Positions 1 through 6,578 of a DNA stretch of 16,135 bases are shown here, in pieces. The stretch spans positions 1 to 16,135 of the forward strand of contig JBCDBY010000074.1 in assembly GCA_039182715.1 (NCBI GenBank). The letters run 5' to 3'. The notes below the pieces were generated by a model. It had not been told where the DNA came from. It was given only the letters and a program-made list of their open reading frames with translations, and searched no databases. Both the position numbers and the translations under genes were made by a program. This DNA comes from JBCDBY01 sp039182715. GTDB lineage: Bacteria; Planctomycetota; PLA2. Each line of letters begins with the position of its first letter. Position 1 is the first letter of the stretch.

Positions 1-5
1 GGAAC

Positions 6-36
6 GGGCGCCCGGAGCGATATGCCCCGGGCGCCC
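6..36 (-). terminator. Hairpin downstream of the phosphate-binding protein gene
   Basis: A perfect 10-bp GC stem (GGGCGCCCGG at 6-15 paired with 27-36) with an 11-nt loop starts 27 nt past the stop codon of the minus-strand PstS gene. On the minus strand it is followed by CGTTCC, so there is no real U-tract. It is a likely 3' end or stability hairpin rather than a textbook intrinsic terminator. Confidence 0.5.
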
Positions 37-63
37 TTGTAGTCCTTGCTTGGGAACGGCCTC

Positions 64-1038
64 TTAGTTCAGGCCGAGCTTCGCGAGCTCACGCTTCGCG
101 AGAGCGGCCGACACGGGGAAGTAGCCGTCCTTGACCACGACCTCCTGGCCCTCGCGCGAGAAGATGTACTTGATGAACTCGGCGCGCAGCGTGTCGAGCT
201 GGCTGCCCGGCTTGTAGTTGACCGAGAGCCAGAGGAAACGCGAGAGCGGGTAGTCGCCGCTGTAGGCGTTGGCCGGCTCGGCCGCCACGAAACCGTTGCC
301 CTCGCGGGCCAGCGCCACCGCCTTGACGTCGGCGGTCTTGTAGCCGATGCCCGAGTAGCCGATGCCGCCGAGGTCGCCGGCGATCGAGGTCACCACGGCC
401 GAGCTGCCCGGCTGCTCCTTGACGGAGTTCTTGTAGTCGCCCTTGCCGAGCGCGTGCTTCTTGAAGTACGCGTAGGTGCCCGACGCCGAGTTGCGCCCGT
501 AGGCGGTGATCGGCTTGCTGGCCCACTCGCCACCGAGACCCGCGTCACCCCAGGTCTTGATGTCCTTGGTGAAGCCGTGCTTGCGGGTCGACGAGAAGAT
601 CGCGTCCACCTGCGGGAAGTTGAGACCCTTGATCGGGTTGTCCTTGTGGACATAGACGGCGAGCATGTCGATCGACGTGGCGAGCTCGGTCGCCTTGTAG
701 CCGAACTTCTTCTCGAACGAGTCCATCTCCTTCGCCTTCATCTTGCGGCTCATGGGGCCGAAGGTGGAGGTGCCGGCGATGAGCGCGGGCGGGGCGGTCG
801 AGCTGCCCTTGCCGACGATCTCGACGTTGATGGACGGGTAGAGCTTCTTGAAGCCCTCGGCCCACAGCGTCATGAGGTTGTTCATCGTGTCCGAACCTTC
901 GGACTTGATGTTTCCGGACACGCCCGAGGTCGGGGCGTAGGCCGTGAGCTTCGCGTCCACGAGATCCGATGCGGTGACGGATCCGGCGAACAGGGCTGCT
1001 CCCGCACAGAGCAGAAGCGCAGCGATCTTCTTCTTCAC
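64..1038 (-). CDS. pstS: Phosphate ABC transporter substrate-binding protein, PstS family
   Basis: Periplasmic phosphate-binding protein that would deliver inorganic phosphate to a PstCAB permease; no permease genes are in this window. I place the start at GTG 1038 because AGGAG lies 6 nt upstream and translation then opens with MKKKIAALLLCAGAALFAG, a clear Sec signal peptide (lysines, hydrophobic core, cleavage near Ala23). The open frame runs 28 codons further upstream, but that stretch is not signal-like. The mature part (324 aa total) has the family landmarks: SEGSDTMNNLM near its N-terminus (the GSxT phosphate loop), GKGSSTAPPAL, and NSASGTYAYF in the second lobe. The length is normal for the family. 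It follows the mutase gene on the same strand but has a 133-bp gap with its own promoter-like elements. Family assignment is firm; phosphate as the ligand is inferred from the family. Confidence 0.88.
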   Translation of the reverse strand: MKKKIAALLLCAGAALFAGSVTASDLVDAKLTAYAPTSGVSGNIKSEGSDTMNNLMTLWAEGFKKLYPSINVEIVGKGSSTAPPALIAGTSTFGPMSRKMKAKEMDSFEKKFGYKATELATSIDMLAVYVHKDNPIKGLNFPQVDAIFSSTRKHGFTKDIKTWGDAGLGGEWASKPITAYGRNSASGTYAYFKKHALGKGDYKNSVKEQPGSSAVVTSIAGDLGGIGYSGIGYKTADVKAVALAREGNGFVAAEPANAYSGDYPLSRFLWLSVNYKPGSQLDTLRAEFIKYIFSREGQEVVVKDGYFPVSAALAKRELAKLGLN

Positions 1039-1044
1039 GTTTGT

Positions 1045-1090
1045 CTCCTGAAGGGGGTTCCTGAATCCACTCGTTTCAGGGCCGCAGGAG
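1045..1090 (-). promoter_or_regulatory. Leader hairpins able to sequester the pstS Shine-Dalgarno
   Basis: In the minus-strand leader, CCTGAA (1075-1080) can pair with either of two TTCAGG copies. One copy is at 1060-1065. The other is at 1047-1052 and overlaps the AGGAG ribosome site. An outer pair CTCCTG (1085-1090) / CAGGAG (1045-1050) also covers the ribosome site. The pairing potential is seen directly; a regulatory role is inference. Confidence 0.35.
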
Positions 1091-1111
1091 ACCAACGCCA
1101 CGTGAACGAAA

Positions 1112-1139
1112 GTTCTACACAATGTTAAGACAGCGTAAA
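1112..1139 (-). promoter_or_regulatory. Candidate pstS promoter with possible degenerate Pho box
   Basis: On the minus strand TTTACG (1134-1139) and TAGAAC (1112-1117) are spaced by 16 nt, each matching 4 of 6 consensus bases. CTGTCTTAACATTGTGTA (1116-1133) lies between and over them. Its first seven bases match the PhoB half-site CTGTCAT at 6 of 7 positions, but the second half is poor. The location fits control of a phosphate-binding protein; the match alone is weak. Confidence 0.3.
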
Positions 1140-1163
1140 TCGAACGGCGAGGTCCGCTCGATT
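1138..1163 (-). terminator. Hairpin between the mutase gene and pstS
   Basis: AATCGA (1138-1143) pairs with TCGATT (1158-1163), and after one mismatch CGG pairs with CCG inside. It starts 8 nt after the mutase stop on the minus strand and is followed by TACGCTG, without a U-tract. It may separate the two transcripts, but termination is uncertain. Confidence 0.35.
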
Positions 1164-1171
1164 CGCCGCCA

Positions 1172-2518
1172 TCAGTGGGAAATCGGCGTGCCGAGCAGAT
1201 CGAAGAGTTTGCGCTTCGCGCCCTCGAACTCCTCCGGATCGATCGCCTCGAGCGTCAGCCGCAGGAAGGGCTCCGTATTCGACGGGCGCACGTTGCACCA
1301 CCAGCCCGGGTACTCCACCGTGACGCCGTCGAGGTGGTCGATCTTCGCGTCCGCGAACGCCTCCTCGACCGCCCGCATGCGCCCCGCCTTGTCCTCCACC
1401 TGGAAATTCACCTCGCCCGTGTTGCGGTAGCGCCGCAACGGCTCGATGCGCTGCGAGAGCGGGGTGTCGTCCTGCCCGAGAATGTTGCACATCGCGATCA
1501 CCGCGAGGCTGGCCGACTCGGTGTTGAAGTTCTCGCGGAAGTAGTAGTGTCCGGAGAACTCGCCGCCGAAGACCGCGTTGTTCGCGCGCATCGTCTGCTT
1601 CATGAAGCTGTGGCCGACGCGCTCGCGGATCGGCGTGCCGCCGTGGCGCACCACCTCCTCCGCCAGCGCCTTGCTGCTGCGCAGGTCGTAGACGACCGCG
1701 CCCTTCTCGCGCGCCAGGATGTCGGACGCGAGCAGCGCCGTCGCGAGATCGTTGGTGACCACGTGGCCCTTTTCGTCGATGAAGCCGACGCGATCGGCGT
1801 CGCCGTCGAACGCGGCCCCGAAATCGGCGCCCTGCTCCACCACCGCCTTCTGCAGCTCCTTGAGCGTGTCGAGGTTGAGCGGGTTGGCCTCATGGTTCGG
1901 AAACGAGCCGTCGAGTTCGAAGTAGAGCGGGATGACGTCGACGTCGAGATGCGCGGCGACGAGCGGGAACTCGAACCCGCCCATGCCGTTGCCCGCGTCG
2001 GCGACGATCTTGAGCCTTCGGCCCGGCTTCGCGTGCTCGGTCACCATGCGCACGTAGTCGTCGCGGATATCGCGGTCCTCGACCGTGCCGGGCGTCGCCG
2101 CATCGGCCGGCAGGTCGCCATTGCGGATCGCCTCGGCCATCGCGCCGATGCCGGCGTCGCGGCTCATCGGCACGCAGCCCTTGCGCGCCAGCTTGAGGCC
2201 GATGTACTGCGCCGGGTTGTGGCTCGCGGTGACCATGATGCCGCCGTCGTAGCCGCCCGCGCCGGTGGCGTAGCTCAGCATGGGCGTGGAGCAGAGCCCG
2301 ATGCGGGTCACCGATGCGCCGGCCCGGGTGAGACCCCGGACGAGCGCATCCGTGATCCCGGGCGCGCACGGCCGCATGTCGTGGCCCACCACCACGGTCC
2401 CGGGTGCGACCTCCCCGACGTAGGCGCGGCCGATCTGCTCGGCCAGCTCCTCGTCGATCTGGTCCGGATAGGTGCCCCGGATGTCGTAGGCTTTGAAGAC
2501 GGCGTCGGTCACGTCCAT
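1172..2518 (-). CDS. manB: Phosphomannomutase / phosphoglucomutase (alpha-D-phosphohexomutase family)
   Basis: Cytosolic enzyme that interconverts hexose 6-phosphate and hexose 1-phosphate through a phosphoserine, supplying GDP-mannose or UDP-glucose precursors for cell-surface polysaccharide. All four active-site loops are present: the phosphoserine loop TASHNP (97-102, Ser99), the metal loop DGDADRVG (238-245), the sugar loop GGEFSGH (318-324) and the phosphate loop RPSNTEPFLR (411-420). At 448 aa it has the usual length for the AlgC/ManB group, and the N-terminal FKAYDIRG is typical. The ATG at 2518 is preceded by AAGGGG at good spacing. Mannose versus glucose preference cannot be read from the sequence. 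It starts only 12 bp from the divergent exported-protein gene. Confidence 0.92.
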   Translation of the reverse strand: MDVTDAVFKAYDIRGTYPDQIDEELAEQIGRAYVGEVAPGTVVVGHDMRPCAPGITDALVRGLTRAGASVTRIGLCSTPMLSYATGAGGYDGGIMVTASHNPAQYIGLKLARKGCVPMSRDAGIGAMAEAIRNGDLPADAATPGTVEDRDIRDDYVRMVTEHAKPGRRLKIVADAGNGMGGFEFPLVAAHLDVDVIPLYFELDGSFPNHEANPLNLDTLKELQKAVVEQGADFGAAFDGDADRVGFIDEKGHVVTNDLATALLASDILAREKGAVVYDLRSSKALAEEVVRHGGTPIRERVGHSFMKQTMRANNAVFGGEFSGHYYFRENFNTESASLAVIAMCNILGQDDTPLSQRIEPLRRYRNTGEVNFQVEDKAGRMRAVEEAFADAKIDHLDGVTVEYPGWWCNVRPSNTEPFLRLTLEAIDPEEFEGAKRKLFDLLGTPISH

Positions 2519-2530
2519 ACTCGGTACCCC

Positions 2531-3499
2531 TTGCGCATACTCGCGTCTCTACTTCTTCTTCCGGCCCTGCTGGCGGCCGACACCATCCAGGTCGAACCGT
2601 CCGCGGACGCTGTCGTCGTACGCTCTCCCCTCGCGGAAGGCAACTTCCTCATGCGGCTTCCGCCCGGGTTTGCGCGATCCGAGGCGAAGGAGCCCTGGAA
2701 CGCCATCCTCGTCAAGGACAAGACCACCCTGCGCCTTCGCATCTCCCAGGTCGGTTCGGACCAGTCCGAACTGGGCGCGGGAGAGCTGGCGAGGTCGCGC
2801 GCCGGCAAGCTCAAGCTGGAAGGGGAAGGCGGCGCACGGCGTATCGGCACGGGTCCCGGCGAACTGGCGCTCTTCGTCCGGGACGGGAAGCGCCTCTACG
2901 AAATCCGCGTGACCGGTCCGGATGACGAAATCAAGCCGCTGCGGGCCGCGCTGGAGAACTTCACCCTTCTGGACCCGAAGGGCGCGCCGGAGCCGGCGCC
3001 GACGGATCCCGCCGCGCTCAAGCCGGTCACGCTGGAGCACACCTTCTACAAGATCCGCGTCCTCAAGCCGTCCGGCTTCGCGGAGCGGCCGCCCGACGTG
3101 GACGGCGATCCCGGCATCTGGAAGCACCTCCGCCGCATCGGCGAGCACGGCAACCGCGTGGAAATCTTCATCCGCTCGCACCTGTCGGTGAAGTTCCCGA
3201 AGTCGGCCGAGGATCTCTCGATCGAGCGCATGCAGCGCTTCCAGAACCGCTACAAGGACGTGCGGTCGCCGAAGAAGGCAAAGAGCTGGAAGCCGCGCGG
3301 CGCCAAGGAGGGCCGGCAGGTGCAGATGTCGGCGCGCGCGCCCAAGACGGGCCAGATCGTGCGCGCCGACTACCGCTACGTCGAGCACAAGAACGGACGC
3401 ACCTACGAGATCGAGATGATCATGTGGGGCAACACCGCGCGCGCGTGGAAGAAGGACATTCGCGCGTTCTGGAAGTCGCTCAAGATCAGTGGTGGATAG
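2531..3499 (+). CDS. Exported protein of unknown function with two related halves
   Basis: I do not recognise a family. The frame is open far upstream, but that part is antisense to the mutase gene and not protein-like. From TTG 2531 translation gives MRILASLLLLPALLAA followed by Asp, a compact signal peptide with an AxA-type cleavage site, so I favour this rare start although no good ribosome site precedes it. The first in-frame ATG (about 2651) would delete the signal. The 322-aa product seems to hold two similar halves. Residues ~17-150 end in LYEIRVTG...LRAALENFTLL; residues ~165-322 end in TYEIEMIMWG...IRAFWKSLKI. They are joined by a Pro/Ala-rich linker (EPAPTDPAALKPV). The pattern resembles small periplasmic alpha/beta folds of the PsbP/DcrB kind, but this is only a shape impression. 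It is monocistronic and convergent with the threonine aldolase operon. Confidence 0.75.
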   Translation: MRILASLLLLPALLAADTIQVEPSADAVVVRSPLAEGNFLMRLPPGFARSEAKEPWNAILVKDKTTLRLRISQVGSDQSELGAGELARSRAGKLKLEGEGGARRIGTGPGELALFVRDGKRLYEIRVTGPDDEIKPLRAALENFTLLDPKGAPEPAPTDPAALKPVTLEHTFYKIRVLKPSGFAERPPDVDGDPGIWKHLRRIGEHGNRVEIFIRSHLSVKFPKSAEDLSIERMQRFQNRYKDVRSPKKAKSWKPRGAKEGRQVQMSARAPKTGQIVRADYRYVEHKNGRTYEIEMIMWGNTARAWKKDIRAFWKSLKISGG

Positions 3500-3502
3500 A
3501 TT

Positions 3503-3594
3503 TCAGTGGTCAGTTTTCAGTTATCAGTCAGACGGTCGCAGGACGCCGGCCATCGAAGCACTGACAACTGATCACTGAAAACTGACAACTCACT
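3503..3594. repeat. Two inverted arrays of a 7-nt unit (TCAGTNN / ACTGANN)
   Basis: Between two convergent genes lies an AT-rich island. The left arm is four consecutive heptamers TCAGTNN (3503-3530). The right arm is four heptamers ACTGANN (3560-3587) plus a decayed fifth. They form an inverted repeat: GTCAGTTTTCAGT (3509-3521) matches 3574-3586 exactly, and ATCAGT (3523-3528) matches 3567-3572, with one mismatch between. The 38-nt loop is GC-rich like the host DNA. It could serve as a two-way terminator for both genes, or be a dispersed intergenic repeat. Confidence 0.85.
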
Positions 3595-3600
3595 CCCCGT

Positions 3601-4590
3601 TCAACGCGACGACTTCACCGCGAGCAGTTGCTCCACCTCGGAGTCTCCCACGTCGCGATGCGTGACGATGCGGATGCGCGTCGGGGCGATGGCGACGATC
3701 AGCACGCCCGCCTCCCTGTAGCGCTGCTCCTCTGCGGCGGCGTCCTCGACTTCGACGATGACGATGTTCGTGTCGGTGGGTAGCGCGGCGTCCCCGTACG
3801 CCTCGGCGATGCGGCGCGCCCGCGCGTGATCCGCGGCGAGGTGGTCGAAGCCGACATCCAGCGCGACAAGGCCGGTCGCGGCGAGCACGCCCACCTGCCG
3901 CATGCCGCCGCCCAGCAGCTTGCGCAGCCGCCGCGCCTCCGCGATGTCGTCCGCGTCGCCGATGACGAGGCTCCCCGCGGGACAGCCGAGGCCCTTGCTC
4001 AGCGCCACCATGATCGTCCCCGCGACGCGACCGTACTCCTCGAGCGGCGTGCCGCTGGCGACGTGCGCGTTCCAGAGGCGCGCGCCGTCGAGGTGCAGGG
4101 CGACCGTGTCCGGCAGCGTGTCGCGCACCGCGCGCAGTACCTCGATCGGGACGACGCGCCCGCCATGGAAGTTGTTCGTGTTCTCGACCAGGCAGAGCGT
4201 CGTGCGCGGCAGATGTACGTTGTCCGGGCGCACCAGTCCGGCGACGACGGCGGGGTCCGGCGTGCCGTGATCGCTCGGATAGAGCCGCGCCTGCGCGCCC
4301 CACAGCCGCGCCGCGCCCCCCACCTCGAAGTGGTAGGTGTGCGAGAGCTCCTCCATGAGGATCTCGTCGCCGGGCCGCACCTTGAGCCCGATGGCGATCT
4401 GATTCGCCATCGTGCCGGTCGGACAGTAGAGCGCCGCCGCGCGTCCGAAGAGCGACGCGCCGCGCTCCTCCAGCCGGCGCACCGTGGGGTCGTCGCCGAA
4501 GACGTCGTCGCCGACCTCCGCTTCGGCGAGAGCGCGCCGCATCGCCTCGGTCGGACGGGTGACGGTGTCGGAGCGGAAGTCGGCGATCAC
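3601..4590 (-). CDS. ltaE: Low-specificity L-threonine aldolase
   Basis: PLP enzyme cleaving L-threonine and L-allo-threonine to glycine and acetaldehyde, in the cytosol. The start is GTG 4590: it overlaps the stop of the upstream gene as GTGA, AAGGAA lies 6 nt before it, and the protein then opens VIADFRSDTVTRPT, exactly where the family begins. The longer upstream frame is antisense-like noise. Visible residues are PTGTMANQ (57-64), His84 that stacks on PLP, LHLDGARLWNA with Asp168 and Arg171, and the Schiff-base Lys199 in VALSKGLGCPAGS. At 329 aa the length is normal. It is the last gene of a three-gene operon under the B12 riboswitch, so its expression probably falls when cobalamin is plentiful. 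Translational coupling to the gene before it is likely. Confidence 0.92.
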   Translation of the reverse strand: MIADFRSDTVTRPTEAMRRALAEAEVGDDVFGDDPTVRRLEERGASLFGRAAALYCPTGTMANQIAIGLKVRPGDEILMEELSHTYHFEVGGAARLWGAQARLYPSDHGTPDPAVVAGLVRPDNVHLPRTTLCLVENTNNFHGGRVVPIEVLRAVRDTLPDTVALHLDGARLWNAHVASGTPLEEYGRVAGTIMVALSKGLGCPAGSLVIGDADDIAEARRLRKLLGGGMRQVGVLAATGLVALDVGFDHLAADHARARRIAEAYGDAALPTDTNIVIVEVEDAAAEEQRYREAGVLIVAIAPTRIRIVTHRDVGDSEVEQLLAVKSSR

Positions 4591-6566
4591 TCGAGTTCCT
4601 TCATCTGCTTGCGCAGCGCCTCGATCTGCTTCGCGAGGCGCTCGAGACGCTCCGCGTAGCGCTGGCGGTCCTTCGCGCGCAGAGCCTGCAGCTGCGCGAT
4701 CTCCGCCTCCAGAGCCTTGACCAGCTCGTCCTGGCGCACGGCAATCGCTTCGGCGTACTGCTCGTCCGCCTCCCACTCGAACACCGCCACCCCCATCACC
4801 GCGGCCGCCGCGACGCCGCTGGTCATCAGCGTGAGCCCGCACGAGGAGACGTAGCCGAACCGGAACGCCTCGTCGTTGGTCTTCGTGTAGCTCATGATCG
4901 GCGTGAGGTGGCGCAGGAACACCTCGGCACGCGGCAGATCGTGCAGGCTGATCTTCGCTCCCAGCGGCTTGAGCTCACGATTGATCGCTCCCTGCAGGCC
5001 CTGGATCGCGGGGATGGAGGTGTTGTAGAGGAAGGCGAACACGCGCGGCAGGTCGAAGTAGCCGACGCTCGACGGATCCTGCGGCGCCTGCTTCGCGAGC
5101 GCCCCCAACGAGGCGCTCTCGCGCAACGATGCGCGACGGCCGAGGAAATGCTTGAGTGCCTGCGGCCAGAGCGCGAACGCGACGTAGTCGTCGCCGATCG
5201 TCCAGGAGGGGGTGATCGGAATCGGGTCGCCGCGGCGCTCGCTCAGCTCCAGCAGGTCGATGTTCTGCCCCGCAAACTTCGTCCGGCGATGACGCAGCAC
5301 CGCCGCCCGCTTTTCTCCGCCGTGCATCTTCACGACGTCGGGATAGGTCGTGACGAGCTTCTTCATCACCTGCTGGAGCTTGGCGCGGTCGCGCAGGCTG
5401 CAGACCAGCACCACGTCCGGAAGCAGCGCGCCGCCGGGCGTGCCGCCCAGATACATCGCCCATTCGTCGCCGAGGCTGCCGAGCAGGTCCTGCTCGAAAT
5501 CGAAGCCCAGCACCTCCTTGTAGCGCGCCAGTTCGGCGCGATAGGACTGCGTGTTGCCGCCCGCGCCGTCGATCGCGGCGAGCGCCTCGCGATGGAACCG
5601 CGCGAGGTCGAATCGCTCCGCGCCGTAGAGCAGTGCGTCGGCGGGGACGCGCCCGAGGAACGGCTGGCGCGTGGGCTCGGTCTGCGCCAGCGCGAAGATG
5701 CCGCGCCGCTCGCGCAGCTTGAGCGCCAGCTCGGTGCGCAGGTTGGCGCCGACCGGGATGTCGGCGAGCGCGATCGAGTCGATCGCGTCGAGTCCGCTCA
5801 TGCTGAAGACGAGGTCCATCCAGCCGGCGTCCTCGCCCATGAGCGGCCGCATCATGGTGCGGATGCGGTCGGGATCGAGATAGACCAGCGTCTGGTAGCT
5901 CTTGGTGTCGAGCGCGCGCAGCGCGCCCTGGAATCGTTCGCTGCCGCGCAGGTTGGCGCGGCGCGCTCCCTGGAGCATCGGCAGCACGTTTCGAATGTGC
6001 TTCGCGCCCGTCGCGAGGAAGAAGTGATTCCCCGTCTGGATGTGCGCGACCTCCACCGGGCCGAGATTGGTCGAGTACAGCGTCGCGTCGCCGAACTTCT
6101 CCTGCTCGAAGGGCGTGCCCACGAACATGCCGTAGGCGTTGCGCAGCGACGCGAGGATCTTGGCGATCTTCGGCTGCCCCTTGCGGACGTCGACGTGCAG
6201 CAGGACCTCCGGCACGCCCATCTCGTTCATGCCGAGCATGGCGATGCCCATGCTGCCGATCTCGATGCCGAGGAAGTCCTCCGGCTCGAGCCCCATCTTC
6301 ATGAAGGGGTCGGGACCGCGGCGGCGCTGCCCCTCCACCGCGTCGGCGATGGCTTTCTCGAGCCCTCGCACGAAGACCTGCATCTCGGGCTCGGCCCATA
6401 TGCGACCGAGCGCGCTGTTCTTGGTCCAATCCGCGTAGCTGCCGACGCTGCGGAACTCGGCGACGAACGGGGTGCCCGGCGGAAGAAGATCCGGGAGCCC
6501 GCCCTGCGCGAACGCGGGCGCGGCTCCCAGAAGAATGGAAAGGAGAAGTGTGACGGCCCTCTTCAT
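4587..6566 (-). CDS. Exported 659-aa protein with C-terminal membrane segment and coiled coil
   Basis: No family is recognised with certainty; the style is like DUF3352-type surface proteins, which I name only as a guess. The N-terminus MKRAVTLLLSILLGAAPAFA is a clean signal peptide. Residues ~21-570 form a large extracytoplasmic region with alternating hydrophobic strands. A transmembrane stretch (~571-596, rich in Gly/Ala/Val) follows, then a charged ~60-residue C-terminal coiled coil with many Glu, Arg, Lys and Leu heptads, ending MKELE. The body therefore faces the periplasm or surface, and the coiled coil the other side. It starts 12 nt after the stop of the lipoprotein gene and overlaps ltaE by 4 nt, so it is the middle gene of the B12-riboswitch operon. 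There is no strong Shine-Dalgarno (GGGG 5 nt upstream), which fits translational coupling. Confidence 0.8.
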   Translation of the reverse strand: MKRAVTLLLSILLGAAPAFAQGGLPDLLPPGTPFVAEFRSVGSYADWTKNSALGRIWAEPEMQVFVRGLEKAIADAVEGQRRRGPDPFMKMGLEPEDFLGIEIGSMGIAMLGMNEMGVPEVLLHVDVRKGQPKIAKILASLRNAYGMFVGTPFEQEKFGDATLYSTNLGPVEVAHIQTGNHFFLATGAKHIRNVLPMLQGARRANLRGSERFQGALRALDTKSYQTLVYLDPDRIRTMMRPLMGEDAGWMDLVFSMSGLDAIDSIALADIPVGANLRTELALKLRERRGIFALAQTEPTRQPFLGRVPADALLYGAERFDLARFHREALAAIDGAGGNTQSYRAELARYKEVLGFDFEQDLLGSLGDEWAMYLGGTPGGALLPDVVLVCSLRDRAKLQQVMKKLVTTYPDVVKMHGGEKRAAVLRHRRTKFAGQNIDLLELSERRGDPIPITPSWTIGDDYVAFALWPQALKHFLGRRASLRESASLGALAKQAPQDPSSVGYFDLPRVFAFLYNTSIPAIQGLQGAINRELKPLGAKISLHDLPRAEVFLRHLTPIMSYTKTNDEAFRFGYVSSCGLTLMTSGVAAAAVMGVAVFEWEADEQYAEAIAVRQDELVKALEAEIAQLQALRAKDRQRYAERLERLAKQIEALRKQMKELE

Positions 6567-6578
6567 GAGGGCCCCATG

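Noticed and set aside
46..1128. 360-codon plus-strand open frame
   Set aside because: It is antisense to pstS, which has a signal peptide, ribosome site and family motifs.
3503..3594. CRISPR array
   Set aside because: Units are only 7 nt with no spacers, arranged as opposed arms, and there are no cas genes.
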